From SbD1 sp039679945 (GTDB lineage Bacteria; Desulfobacterota; Syntrophobacteria; Syntrophobacterales; Syntrophobacteraceae), in NCBI GenBank assembly GCA_039679945.1, contig JBDKTY010000130.1, forward strand, positions 55,379-119,378: DNA of 64,000 nt, written 5' to 3'. The notes below the pieces were generated by a model. The model was not told the origin of the DNA, ran no database searches, and saw only the letters and a list, made by a program, of their open reading frames with translations. Within the stretch, counting starts at the first letter, position 1; every line of letters starts with the position of its first letter. Positions 55,961 through 64,000 of the stretch are shown here, piece by piece. The position numbers were made by a program, and so were the translations under genes.

Positions 55961-56341
55961 ATGGGGGGAGTTTTCGAGGTCTACGTGAAGAGCCATTTTT
56001 CGGCGGCGCACAGCCTGAAGGGCTATCAGGGCAACTGTGCCAGGACCCACGGGCACAACTGGATGATAGAAGTCTATGTCAGATGCACGGAACTCAATGA
56101 GCTGGGGATAGGAATCGACTTTCGAGACATCAAGGCGGCGGTCTCCGAGGTTCTGTCGGGCCTGGACCATTCCGATTTGAACGATCTGCCCGCTTTCCGG
56201 GACGAGAATCCCACTTCCGAGAATATTGCAAGACTCATCTACCGGCAACTCTCGGCTAGGCTCAACACACCGGTTACCCGGGTCTCAAGGATCAGGGTAT
56301 GCGAGACTCCGGGAGCCGGAGCCTTCTACTGGGAAGAATGA
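55961..56341 (+). CDS. queD: 6-carboxytetrahydropterin synthase QueD
   Basis: 126 residues. Catalyses the second step of the queuosine/7-deazaguanine pathway (dihydroneopterin triphosphate to 6-carboxytetrahydropterin). Zinc ligands are His17 (SAAHSL), His30 and His32 (THGHNW); Cys26 in GNCARTHGH is the catalytic thiol. GIDFRDIK, LDHSDLND and NPTSENIA are family blocks. ATG 55961 is chosen for GGAG seven bases upstream and family length; the frame is open upstream. The stop is one base from the queE start, so the two form an operon. Confidence 0.95.
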   Translation: MGGVFEVYVKSHFSAAHSLKGYQGNCARTHGHNWMIEVYVRCTELNELGIGIDFRDIKAAVSEVLSGLDHSDLNDLPAFRDENPTSENIARLIYRQLSARLNTPVTRVSRIRVCETPGAGAFYWEE

Positions 56342-56342
56342 A

Positions 56343-56993
56343 TTGAGCCTGAAGATTAACGAGATTTTCCACAGCATCCAGGGAGAGTCATCCTATGCCG
56401 GCCTGCCGTGCGTATTTGTGAGACTTGCCGGATGCAATCTGCGATGTTCCTATTGCGATACGCGGTACGCCTATGATACCGGCGCGGATTTCGATATCCC
56501 CCGGATCATGGAGCAGGTACGCTCCTTTGGCTGTGGCCTGGTCGAAGTAACCGGGGGCGAACCCCTCATCCAGGAGGAGGCCCCGGTCCTCATCCGTTCG
56601 CTCCTGGACGAAGGCTACGAGGTCCTGCTGGAAACCAACGGGAGCCTGGACATCAGCGTGGTGGACAATGGCTGCGTCCGGATTGTCGACATTAAATGCC
56701 CTTCGAGCGGCATGGCTGACAGAAATGACATGCGCAATCTCGAAAGGCTGTCGCCGCGCGACGAGTTGAAGTTCGTGATGGGATGCCGGGAGGACTATGA
56801 ATTCGCCGCGCAGAGAATGCGGTCGATGCGGCCGTCGGCGGAAGCCGCCGGAATCAGGATCAATTTTTCTGCGGTATTCGGGGAACTGTCGCCCCGAACA
56901 CTTGCCGAATGGATTTTGAAAGACCGGTTGCCCGTACGGCTGAATGTCCAGTTGCATAAGATAATCTGGGACCCGCATGCCAGGGGCGTCTGA
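56343..56993 (+). CDS. queE: 7-carboxy-7-deazaguanine synthase QueE (radical SAM)
   Basis: 216 residues. Converts 6-carboxytetrahydropterin to 7-carboxy-7-deazaguanine. N-terminus INEIFHSIQGESSYAGLP is typical; the cluster motif is C31-x3-C35-x2-C38 (GCNLRCSYCDT), followed by VTGGEPL and LETNGS. TTG 56343 is chosen because it is one base after the queD stop and gives the standard N-terminus (LSLKINEIFHSIQG); no ATG lies close. queC and queF are not in the window, so the later steps to preQ0/preQ1 are encoded elsewhere. Confidence 0.95.
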   Translation: MSLKINEIFHSIQGESSYAGLPCVFVRLAGCNLRCSYCDTRYAYDTGADFDIPRIMEQVRSFGCGLVEVTGGEPLIQEEAPVLIRSLLDEGYEVLLETNGSLDISVVDNGCVRIVDIKCPSSGMADRNDMRNLERLSPRDELKFVMGCREDYEFAAQRMRSMRPSAEAAGIRINFSAVFGELSPRTLAEWILKDRLPVRLNVQLHKIIWDPHARGV

Positions 56994-57049
56994 CAGGCAA
57001 GCGAGCGCAAACCGTTGGGCCCTCGCGACGAGGTGACAAAGCGTGAATG

Positions 57050-57072
57050 GACCGGGGAGCGGGATCCCGGTC
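57050..57072. terminator. small hairpin between convergent genes
   Basis: GACCGGG / CCCGGTC with a nine-base loop between queE (plus) and the unknown minus gene; no T-run on either side. Confidence 0.3.
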
Positions 57073-57078
57073 AACACC

Positions 57079-57501
57079 CTATTCAGGGAATTTGATCACA
57101 ACTTCTTCCCCCTCGTCGCTCTGCTTGAATTTCACCTGTACCTCGATGCTGCCGTCCCTGATTCCGATCACTACGGGCATCTTGCCCTTTTCGCCTTCAA
57201 TATGCGTGATCCCCTTCACCACATCGATTATTTTCGCCCCGATCGCCGCGCCGGGAGATGGAAGCTCCGCTTTCCCGTTCTTGGCCGTGACCGTGACATC
57301 GCCGGACCCCGCGCGGCGCATCCTGATCTTTTTGGCGTTGGCGTTTATCCCATGCAGAACGGCCAGTGCCATCCATTTCAGTGCGCCTTCTTCCGGATCG
57401 GACTCCCCCTTCAGGGCGGCCATCTGTATCAGAGGATCGGTGGTTGCAAAGCAATCGCACTGTTCCTGTACCTTCATATGCAGTGTGCGTTTATCCAGCA
57501 T
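57079..57501 (-). CDS. conserved hypothetical protein
   Basis: 140 residues, soluble. N-terminal helical part (QCDCFATTDPLIQMAALKG, GALKWMALAVLHGINANAKK) and a C-terminal beta part with 'GMP..IGI.DGSIEVQVKF' ending EVVIKFPE. ATG 57501 (MLDKRTL) is chosen: GGAG lies eight bases upstream, whereas the ATG at 57519 has none. Not recognised. It is separated from glyS by the strong terminator, so it is probably transcribed on its own. Confidence 0.8.
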   Translation of the reverse strand: MLDKRTLHMKVQEQCDCFATTDPLIQMAALKGESDPEEGALKWMALAVLHGINANAKKIRMRRAGSGDVTVTAKNGKAELPSPGAAIGAKIIDVVKGITHIEGEKGKMPVVIGIRDGSIEVQVKFKQSDEGEEVVIKFPE

Positions 57502-57641
57502 CGTTCTGTCTCCTTCCATTCAGCGGCTTGCACATCCCGGCGGCAGGCAGTGTTCAAGGCGCCGTCCATCCCGGCTTGTCGAAAAAAGGACCCTCACCCG
57601 TTCATGCCGGGGTTTAATTCTCATCTCCCATGAAAGCAAAA

Positions 57642-57682
57642 GGGGCGGGAGGGCACTCCGCGATAGAGTGCCCTCCCGCCCC
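57642..57682 (-). terminator. intrinsic terminator of the glyQ-glyS operon
   Basis: Perfect 17-bp stem (57642-57658 with 57666-57682), seven-base loop, GC-rich, followed on the minus strand by TTTTG. It is 30 bases past the glyS stop. Confidence 0.85.
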
Positions 57683-57712
57683 AAAATAAGTACCTGTCGG
57701 CTGTGCCGCCAG

Positions 57713-59785
57713 CTAAGCCGTCTGTATTTTCCTGAAGTCGGCGATACGCGAAAAAAGTACATGCACCTGCGTAAGCAGTGCAAGCCGGTTACGCCGAACC
57801 GCTTCGTCCTTGTCCATAACCAGCACGGAATCGAAGAACCCGTCGATGGGGCCTTTTAGCTGTGCCATGGCTTCGAGAGCGCCGGCGTAATCCGATTTGG
57901 CCAGGAGCCCTTCAACAGCGGACTCCATGTCCTGGAACGCTCCAAAGAGCGTTTGTTCGGCAGGGATCGTGAAGAGATTGACATCGACCGGGGCCGTCTC
58001 CGGCTCCTTGATGATGTTTGCAACCCGCTTCACGGCTGCCGCCAGATCGTTGAAATCAGGTCTTCCGGTAAACGCGGCCAGCGCTTTCGTCCGGGCCACC
58101 GCCTCGGCCAGGTCGTCAATGCCTATGCTCAGCGCGGACTCGATGATATCGGGGCTGAAACCTTCCTGGCTTAACAGGTAGTGGTGCAGACGCCCCTGGA
58201 AGAAATCCAGAATATCACGTTTGACATTCCCGGCCGGTTGGCTGAGCCGCGACGCAAGGAGCGCGAGCGCCGTATCGAGAAGCACGCCCAGCGATACCCG
58301 CAACCTCCCCTCGAGCACGATCCGGATGATCCCGAGGGTCTGGCGTCTCAGGGCAAAAGGATCCGTGGTTCCGGTGGGAATGAGTCCCGCCCCGAAACAT
58401 GCCGTGATTGTATCGATCTTATCCGCGATGCTTACAATCGAGCCTTCGATGTGCGCGGGGATGGGTCCGCCCGCGCGGTTCGGCAGGTAATGCTCGAAAA
58501 TGGTATCCGCGACTAGCCGCGGCTCGCCCTGCAGCACGGCGTAGGTCTTCCCCATCACACCCTGAAGCTCGGGGAACTCGCCCACTACGCCCGAGACGAG
58601 GTCGGCCTTGCTCAGGCGCGCCGCGCGCAAGACGGTTTCCATGCTGTCCGGAGCTATTTGCCCGGCCAGCCACTTTGCGATTTCGCTGAACCTTTCGACC
58701 TTTTCGAAACTCGTGCCGATCTTGGAATGGAATACGACGCCGCGCAGTTGTTCCACCCGGTCGTCCAGGGGAACTTTCTGGTCCTCTTTGTAGTAGAAGC
58801 GCGCATCCTCAAGCCGCGCCCGCACCACCCTGGCATTTCCCGCGGCCACGAGACTGAAATCCCTCGGGATCGTATTCGATATGGTTACAAAGTAAGGAAG
58901 CAGGCCGCCGTTTGCGCCGGTGATCGCGAAATAGCGCTGATGCTTCTTGATGACCGTGATGAGGAGTTCAGGCGGCAGTTCCAGGTACTTCTCCTCAAAC
59001 TGTCCCACGAGAGGCTGGGGATACTCGACCAGTTGGGTCACTTCATCAAGCAGGTCCTCATCCCTCAGTATTTTGCCCCCGACACCCTCCGCGGCCCGGT
59101 CGGCCCCCTCGGCTATGAGTTTGCGTCTTTCGGCAATGTCCAGGATGACTTTGTTTTTCTTCAGATTCTCACAATGGCTTGCATAGTCTTTTACCTCGAA
59201 CCACCCGGGGCTCATGAAACGGTGCCCCTTCGAGCGTTTGCCGCCACGGACGGAGGCGTATTCGCAAACGAGCACCTCTTCGCCCAGCAAAGCCACGATC
59301 CACTGCAGCGGCCTTGCAAAAGTAGCGGTAAGGCTGCTCCAATGCATGGACTTGGGAAAGGGGATGCGAGCGATAAAATCCGGGAGCATTTTTTCGAGCA
59401 GTTCCCGCGTGGTGACGCCTGTCTCCTCGCGATAAACGCAGAGGTATTCACCTTTGGGGGTTTCTTTTATGGATAGGTCCCCGACACTCACGCCCTGCCC
59501 CTTCGCAAAACCCTCCGCGGCCTTGGTCGGGTTCCCCTGGGCATCGAAACCAGCCCGCCTGGGAGGCCCGATAATCTCTATCGTGACCGCTTCCTGAGAC
59601 GTTGCCACGTCCGGAATGTTGAGAACGAGCCGGCGTGGCGTGCCCGAAATGATCGGACTTCCATGCGTGATCCGGTTCTCATCGAGAAATCTGGTCATTT
59701 GGGAAGACATGGATTCCAGGGCGGGGATGATGTAGCCGGCCGGTATTTCTTCACTTCCCAGTTCTATGAATAAAGCTTCTGCCAT
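57713..59785 (-). CDS. glyS: glycyl-tRNA synthetase beta subunit
   Basis: 690 residues, usual length. The beta chain of the alpha2/beta2 enzyme recognises tRNA-Gly. Characteristic blocks: the N-terminus ALFIELGSEEIPAGYI, GTPRRLVL, 'GPPRRAGFDAQGNPTKAAEGFAKG' (partly quoted), FPKSMHW, LELPPELLITVIKKHQRYFA and AHIEGSIVSIADKIDT, ending with an anticodon-binding-like DALR region. Start ATG has GGCGGAGGATAAA upstream. It lies 18 bases after glyQ and ends in a strong terminator. Confidence 0.97.
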   Translation of the reverse strand: MAEALFIELGSEEIPAGYIIPALESMSSQMTRFLDENRITHGSPIISGTPRRLVLNIPDVATSQEAVTIEIIGPPRRAGFDAQGNPTKAAEGFAKGQGVSVGDLSIKETPKGEYLCVYREETGVTTRELLEKMLPDFIARIPFPKSMHWSSLTATFARPLQWIVALLGEEVLVCEYASVRGGKRSKGHRFMSPGWFEVKDYASHCENLKKNKVILDIAERRKLIAEGADRAAEGVGGKILRDEDLLDEVTQLVEYPQPLVGQFEEKYLELPPELLITVIKKHQRYFAITGANGGLLPYFVTISNTIPRDFSLVAAGNARVVRARLEDARFYYKEDQKVPLDDRVEQLRGVVFHSKIGTSFEKVERFSEIAKWLAGQIAPDSMETVLRAARLSKADLVSGVVGEFPELQGVMGKTYAVLQGEPRLVADTIFEHYLPNRAGGPIPAHIEGSIVSIADKIDTITACFGAGLIPTGTTDPFALRRQTLGIIRIVLEGRLRVSLGVLLDTALALLASRLSQPAGNVKRDILDFFQGRLHHYLLSQEGFSPDIIESALSIGIDDLAEAVARTKALAAFTGRPDFNDLAAAVKRVANIIKEPETAPVDVNLFTIPAEQTLFGAFQDMESAVEGLLAKSDYAGALEAMAQLKGPIDGFFDSVLVMDKDEAVRRNRLALLTQVHVLFSRIADFRKIQTA

Positions 59786-59803
59786 TTTATCCTCCGCCTT
59801 TTC

Positions 59804-60682
59804 CTAGCCCTGAAACTTGCCCAGGAGTGGAAATCCCATCTGCTCGCGTTGCGCGTAGTAGGCATGGGCCACCAGGCGGGCCATGTTTCTCACGCGAGCA
59901 ATGTAGTTGGTCCTCTCTGTCACGCTGATCGCCCCCCGCGCATCCAGCAGGTTGAACACATGCGAACACTTCAGGGTATAATCGTAGGAGGGAAGCACCA
60001 ACCCCTGCTCATTCATGCGTAATGACTCAGCCTCGTACATGTTGAACAGGTTGAGGAGCATTTTCACATCGGCATGTTCAAAGTTATAGTGCGACCATTC
60101 CACTTCCCCCTGGTGGTGGACGTCGCCATAACTCACGTCGCCGCTCCAGATGAGGTCGTAGACGTTGTTGACGCCCTGGAGGTACATGGCGATCCGTTCC
60201 AGCCCGTAGGTAAGCTCAAGGCTGACGGGGTTCAGCGCAATGCCTCCCACCTGCTGGAAATAGGTAAACTGGGTGATCTCCATCCCGTCGAGCCACACTT
60301 CCCAGCCCAGCCCCGACGCGCCCAGGGTGGGGGATTCCCAGTCATCCTCGACGAAACGGATATCGTGGTCGAGAGGATCGATACCGAAGCTCTTGAGGCT
60401 TTCGAGATAGACTCCCTGGGAGTCCTCGGGCGACGGCTTCAGGATTACCTGGTACTGATAATAGTGCTGGAGCCGGTTGGGGTTTTCGCCGTAGCGGCCG
60501 TCGGTCGGACGGCGTGAAGGCTCGACGTACGCCACCCTGTAGGGCTCCGGCCCGAGCGCCCGGAGAAAGGTCGCCGGATTGAATGTCCCCGCGCCGACCT
60601 CAAGGTCATAGGGCTGCTGGACAAGGCAGCCTCTATCGGCCCAGAAATGGTTGAGCGCAAGTATAAGTTCCTGGAATGTCAT
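59804..60682 (-). CDS. glyQ: glycyl-tRNA synthetase alpha subunit
   Basis: 292 residues. The catalytic class II chain that activates glycine. Typical blocks are MTFQELILALNHFWADRGC, VQQPYDLEVGAGTFNPATFL, YVEPSRRPTDGRYGENPNRL, QYQVILKPSP and VGGIALNPVSLELTYGLERI. ATG 60682 matches family starts and has GGAG six bases upstream; the seven extra upstream codons are not family-like. It is followed by glyS in an operon of two. Confidence 0.98.
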   Translation of the reverse strand: MTFQELILALNHFWADRGCLVQQPYDLEVGAGTFNPATFLRALGPEPYRVAYVEPSRRPTDGRYGENPNRLQHYYQYQVILKPSPEDSQGVYLESLKSFGIDPLDHDIRFVEDDWESPTLGASGLGWEVWLDGMEITQFTYFQQVGGIALNPVSLELTYGLERIAMYLQGVNNVYDLIWSGDVSYGDVHHQGEVEWSHYNFEHADVKMLLNLFNMYEAESLRMNEQGLVLPSYDYTLKCSHVFNLLDARGAISVTERTNYIARVRNMARLVAHAYYAQREQMGFPLLGKFQG

Positions 60683-61266
60683 CTCTGCTCCTTTGGCAAA
60701 CAAGACTGATGAAATGAGCCGCGGCCGAACCCGGCCGCGTTGCGTTCGAAACGAAACGAGAAAGGTTTAAATTTTGATGTATAGGAGGGCAACTAGCGGA
60801 ATGTCAAGGGAAAACAAATTATCCGAAACCCAAACCGGCCAGTGCGTTGGACTCGGGCAAGACCCCATTGCCTGCTTCTCGCGGGCGAAAATTTGGTGGA
60901 TACCCCCGCGGTTCGAAAAGAGCAGGCAGGTCCGGGTCATATTCATGTCCGCCAATGCGGCGCCGGAAAAATCCGCGCACCCCCGGGTCACCAAAACCCT
61001 CCCAATAAATGGCGCCGTGGAAGAACCGAAGCCCGGCTCAATGTACAGAACACATAAGTAGCGAACGATCTTTTCACTGGCCAACAGAAGAGGCCAACCT
61101 CGCGGGGTCGGCCGGAAGAAATGTTTCTCGGCCAAAGAGACTATTTACCCGGCGCTTCGTCAGATCGTCGGAGCCGTTTCCTGCCAGTGCCTTGCCAGGC
61201 GCATGCAGGGCTGGGTATGCTCAGCACGAACGGGAGGAGATATACCATCTTGAACGCAAATCGGTA
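60683..61266. other. intergenic gap, no gene
   Basis: Contains a small inverted repeat GCGGCCG/CGGCCGC at 60721-60738 upstream of glyQ. Open frames here are not protein-like. Confidence 0.4.
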
Positions 61267-61698
61267 TCAACCGCCGTCGATCATGTCGACGCGCCTTTGA
61301 TGGCGGCCGCCTTCAAAAGGTTCCTGAATCCAGTCCTCGACTATCGCGATGGCCAGATCACGCCCGGTGAACCTTTCGCCGAGGCACAGCACATTGCTGT
61401 CGTTGTGCCGCCTGCTCATGCGCGCGCAGAAAGGTTCATAGCAGGCAACGGCGCGCACGCCCGGGACACGGTTTGCCGCCATGCACATCCCGATCCCGCT
61501 GCCGCATACCAGGATGCCCTGCCCTGCCTCACCGGCCGCCACGGCCCGCGCCACCTTGTAGGCATAAACGGGGTAGTCGACCGACTCCGTGCCATTCGCG
61601 CCCACATCGACGACATCGATCCCTTTCTCCTTCAAGAAAGAGACAATCGTCCCCTTGAGCTGAAATCCGGCATGATCAGATCCGATGATAACCTTCAT
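61267..61698 (-). CDS. rpiB: ribose-5-phosphate isomerase B
   Basis: 143 residues. Interconverts ribose-5-phosphate and ribulose-5-phosphate in the pentose phosphate pathway. IIGSDHAGF at the N-terminus, catalytic Cys65 in LVCGSGIGMCMAANR, and RRHNDSNVLCLGER are family motifs. Start ATG has AAAGGA upstream. Length is normal. Stand-alone gene. Confidence 0.96.
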   Translation of the reverse strand: MKVIIGSDHAGFQLKGTIVSFLKEKGIDVVDVGANGTESVDYPVYAYKVARAVAAGEAGQGILVCGSGIGMCMAANRVPGVRAVACYEPFCARMSRRHNDSNVLCLGERFTGRDLAIAIVEDWIQEPFEGGRHQRRVDMIDGG

Positions 61699-61833
61699 GG
61701 AAATCCTTTGATACCGTACTCGGTTTCACCATAACGTTAAGTGCAAGAAGAAAAAGCCTTCGCGGAAAACGGCAAGATGTTCGATCCGGGGGCTTCGTAT
61801 CCAACCGGGAGCGAGCTACCGGGACGGCATCAT

Positions 61834-62037
61834 TCATTTCCCATCACGGTCCGGTCCATCATCGTTCTGATGCTCTTTTTCGCGCTTCTGCCTGGCCACC
61901 ACGAATATATAGTAGATGAAAAGAAGAGGAAAGGTGCCGTACAGCCCTTCGAAGTTGCCCACATACAGGCTTACCGTTCCATAAATTATAATGATGGCGA
62001 TGACGGCAATCTGGATAATTGCCAAGCTTTTTTTCAC
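61834..62037 (-). CDS. small two-helix membrane protein
   Basis: 67 residues from GTG 62037, which is preceded by GGAGAAGG. Two hydrophobic stretches (SLAIIQIAVIAIIIIYGTV and FPLLFIYYIFVVA) with a charged tail REKEHQNDDGPDRDG. The frame is open upstream to 62112 but that part has no site and runs into the terminator. No family recognised. Confidence 0.55.
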   Translation of the reverse strand: MKKSLAIIQIAVIAIIIIYGTVSLYVGNFEGLYGTFPLLFIYYIFVVARQKREKEHQNDDGPDRDGK

Positions 62038-62355
62038 AACATTCCTTCTCCGGTATGCTATCGCGAATCCCGGGCTCGAGATAAGCCCATACGGATGCCG
62101 TCGGCCGGCCAAAGCGGTGAAAAAAAAGCCCGCTTTTGGCGGGCTTCACAGTGCAACTTTGAAGACTCTGTAAGTCCTCATAAAGCTTTTGAAACGTTCC
62201 GGCCGCGAGCATGAAGTGAATGGATTTCAAACCAGCTTCAGCCGCAACCGCGGCAATAAATATATTCCCACGAGACGAGAGTCAAGCGAATTGTGGAAGG
62301 GGAAGCTTCAGATCTGTTGGAACGCGGAGAAAATGCCGGAGCAAACCCCGGCCGT
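62038..62355. other. short gap with a terminator
   Basis: Contains the intrinsic terminator 62120-62146 on the minus strand. No ORF supported. Confidence 0.5.
62120..62146 (-). terminator. intrinsic terminator of the PilZ gene
   Basis: Stem AAGCCCGC / GCGGGCTT (eight pairs, five-base loop) followed on the minus strand by a run of seven T. It lies about 210 bases past the PilZ stop and ends transcription before the small membrane protein gene. Confidence 0.85.
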
Positions 62356-63048
62356 CTATTCAGGTTCAAAGAACATACAGAATTCGCAGAAGGCCATAAC
62401 CTTGTCAACTTCCGTGACCGGGCCGATAAACTTCAAGCCCACTTCGGTGGTTTCGCGGGTCTTGAAGTGGTTCGAATTCATGACCTGGCATTTCATTCTG
62501 CGAACGAGTTGTTCGTTTGGCAGGGTAAAGGTTATTACGCCATACATCCCCTGCACCAGACCGACCGTTGGATGGAAAGTCAGGCGGCACCCGCCGCTGC
62601 TTATATCCGTCATATCCGCGTAGAGGGGGGTGGTAATTGCCGGACCGCGGAACTCGGTTTCTATGTTAACCCTGATCCGGCGGTGTTTCCTGAGCTGCTT
62701 TATTTCCCACCTGGTCGGATATTCTATACAGACAACCCCATCCATAACCACTTGTCTGCATCTGCTCTGGAATACGTACAGAAAGCCCGACGAAAAATAC
62801 GAGCAACTGAAGGTACCTTCAATAAAGGCTGTCAGCCTGTCATTAATCCTGATTACCGGCTCGGTGATAAAAATGAAGTCATTGTGAACCGCCCCGACTA
62901 TCTTGCATTTGGCCATCTCCGCCGGATTGACAAGAGAGCGCACAACCAACTCTCCACCGAGCGTCAGAGGGAGTTCCCTGGCTACTGTCTTGACCTTGTC
63001 TTTTTCGGCGGCGTCCCGTCTCTCCTCATCCGATATGAACCGCATCAT
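62356..63048 (-). CDS. YcgR-like PilZ-domain protein
   Basis: 230 residues. An N-terminal YcgR-like beta domain (about 20-115: LPLTLGGELVVRSLVNPAEM, then FIEGTFSCSYFSSGFLYVFQ) precedes a PilZ domain (about 118-225) with the c-di-GMP motif RKHRRIRV (RxxxR) and DISSGG (DxSxxG). YcgR-type receptors brake the flagellar motor or control surface polysaccharide in response to c-di-GMP; no flagellar gene is in the window. The start may be either of two adjacent ATG codons with GTGAGG close by. A good terminator follows. Confidence 0.9.
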   Translation of the reverse strand: MMRFISDEERRDAAEKDKVKTVARELPLTLGGELVVRSLVNPAEMAKCKIVGAVHNDFIFITEPVIRINDRLTAFIEGTFSCSYFSSGFLYVFQSRCRQVVMDGVVCIEYPTRWEIKQLRKHRRIRVNIETEFRGPAITTPLYADMTDISSGGCRLTFHPTVGLVQGMYGVITFTLPNEQLVRRMKCQVMNSNHFKTRETTEVGLKFIGPVTEVDKVMAFCEFCMFFEPE

Positions 63049-63800
63049 CCCCTCACAGTCAACTGCACCGCGGGATAACCAAGCCTGCTCAGCCGCGATA
63101 TGAACCGCCAGACCCGTACCCGTCCGACTTACCCCTGGTATTATTGCTGGACCGTCGATCTATTCTCACTAAAGAGAACAAATGACGAGGGAGCCATACA
63201 CATGACAGGACCACCAGACCAAGTAAAAGAAATAACGTGCTTATTTGCATAAATCACCTTGCTTTCCGCCCACATAATCCCAATATGCCGGCCTTGCTGT
63301 ATTCAGCGCTTCGCCCACGTGCATGGGCATGGAAGGCTCACCGTTTGTATCGGCTGGTTCCAGGGAAAACATTAGGGGATTCGGCATATGGCGGCCCATG
63401 TCAGAAGGATTTCGAAATCATATCCAATGTTGAGATAGACAATCGAGCGTTTTTCTTCCCAAACCTCCCGCAGGTGTGAAAGTTTGGTTTCTATATATAA
63501 ATGCATCTTCCATGCATGTGGAACAGCGCATCCCGTTTCCGAACGCAAGCAAAGAATCCACAACGATCAGAGGGCCGGTGAACTGTTGCGATTTCCCATT
63601 GATTTCTCCGCTCTCTTCTCATCCGGCGCGGACAGGCCAAGCATACAGAATTTGGGAGGATTTTTAGGCTAAGTAATCCATGGGTCTCACGAAAAACGAT
63701 AGCTGGGGCTATTGTACGGTAAGGGGGTGATTGAGTTGAGGGGATGATCGGCGAAGTGTTAATGTTGCTTCGCCGACCATCCTCTATGAGATGATTAAGA
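63049..63800. other. intergenic gap, no gene
   Basis: No ORF longer than 80 codons with a plausible start. A hairpin is at 63742-63782. Confidence 0.4.
63742..63782 (-). terminator. hairpin after the M28-like gene
   Basis: Fifteen-base arms with one mismatch (GGATGATCGGCGAAG and CTTCGCCGACCATCC) and an 11-base loop. It is 18 bases past the stop of the minus-strand gene at the edge. No T-run follows, so termination strength is uncertain. Confidence 0.55.
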
Positions 63801-64000
63801 TTAGAAACCGCTGGTAATCTGTTGTAGCGTTGATTGAATTAATAACGCCATTGGCTCCAGCAATTCCGGACTTGATATCTTAGGCCTGTCCTGACGTGTA
63901 TGGAATGTTGGATTTCCACCAGCAAAGTACAGAAGACTTGTGTAACCGCGGTATTTCGCGTAATACACGTCGCCCCCAGTTATTGATTTCTGTAAACCTA
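63801..64000 (-). CDS. M28-like zinc peptidase, C-terminal fragment
   Basis: Only the last 66 residues are in the window; the gene continues to the right. They read GLQKSITGGDVYYAKYRGYT and later SLLYFAGGNPTFHTRQDRP, then SSPELLEPMALLIQSTLQQI. The pattern 'G..SLLYF.GG.P.FHT..D.P..I....L...A.L....L' matches the end of M28-family aminopeptidases, where the His binds zinc. The assignment is moderate because only the tail is visible. Confidence 0.6.
   Translation of the reverse strand, partial: GLQKSITGGDVYYAKYRGYTSLLYFAGGNPTFHTRQDRPKISSPELLEPMALLIQSTLQQITSGF

Noticed and set aside
60774..61061. 95-codon plus-strand frame between glyQ and rpiB with GGAGGG upstream
   Set aside because: Site spacing is poor, no homology is recognised and the composition is irregular.
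1..64000. tRNA, rRNA and CRISPR features
   Set aside because: Scanned by eye for T-arm motifs, cloverleaf ends and regularly spaced direct repeats; none were convincing.

Overview
The window reads as chromosomal DNA of a high-GC Gram-negative bacterium, most likely a deltaproteobacterium (Desulfobacterota, Syntrophobacter-like). This is inferred from the two-subunit glycyl-tRNA synthetase (glyQ/glyS), the very large number of multi-domain sensor kinases, periplasmic HtrA proteases, an RND/MMPL exporter, GT-C glycosyltransferases and a type VI secretion-like gene at the left edge. No rRNA, tRNA, CRISPR array, prophage or complete insertion sequence was seen. Gene density is moderate, with several AT-richer gaps of 0.4-0.9 kb that hold only repeats or nothing recognisable.

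Layout. 1-2.3 kb: a cut-off TssA/ImpA_N-like gene, a stand-alone DUF4347-like protein and a histidine phosphatase. 2.3-2.6 kb: a near-perfect 122/123-bp tandem duplication. 3-4.6 kb: a secreted type-B carboxylesterase. 5.1-13.9 kb: a 2201-residue kinase-like/ATPase/GAF/PAS/PocR/histidine-kinase protein overlapping a REC-GAF-kinase-REC hybrid. 14.5-21.7 kb: a secreted C13 peptidase, an orphan Rossmann-like protein, a pair of coupled mini-ORFs, a secreted PIG-L deacetylase and the YifB/ComM ATPase. 21.9-27.8 kb: a GT-C glycosyltransferase, then a membrane NarL-type kinase and its LuxR-type regulator. 28.1-28.8 kb: a transposase-derived HTH gene plus a duplicated 52-bp piece of it.

28.9-35.5 kb is a minus-strand phosphorelay set: CHASE-PASx4-kinase, REC-HDOD and REC-HD-GYP-like, translationally coupled by ATGA overlaps, followed by a single-REC protein. 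35.9-39.6 kb holds a zinc-ribbon/TPR membrane protein, an M50-like membrane protease, an emfourin-like lipoprotein and two small secreted proteins. 39.7-41.4 kb: two PilZ proteins, one with a zinc ribbon and one with a cNMP domain. 42-46.5 kb: GT87 and GT2 glycosyltransferases, an MFS exporter with an extra C-terminal domain and a ComEA-like protein. 46.6-55 kb: a CarS-metallophosphoesterase fusion, phosphoglycerate mutase gpmI, two HtrA-type proteases and a 906-residue RND exporter. 55.9-63 kb: queD-queE, an unknown gene, glyS-glyQ, rpiB, a small membrane protein and a YcgR-like PilZ protein. The right edge cuts an M28-like peptidase.

Taken together the window is dominated by signalling (five histidine kinases or kinase-like proteins, four separate response regulators, three PilZ proteins) and by envelope functions (secreted hydrolases, proteases, glycosyltransferases, exporters), interspersed with housekeeping genes. 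The most unusual items are the giant kinase with a changed catalytic loop, the coupled relay whose HD-GYP-like output has lost its metal ligands, the CarS-phosphoesterase fusion, the zinc-ribbon/M50/emfourin neighbourhood, and a perfect 22-bp inverted repeat between envelope genes.
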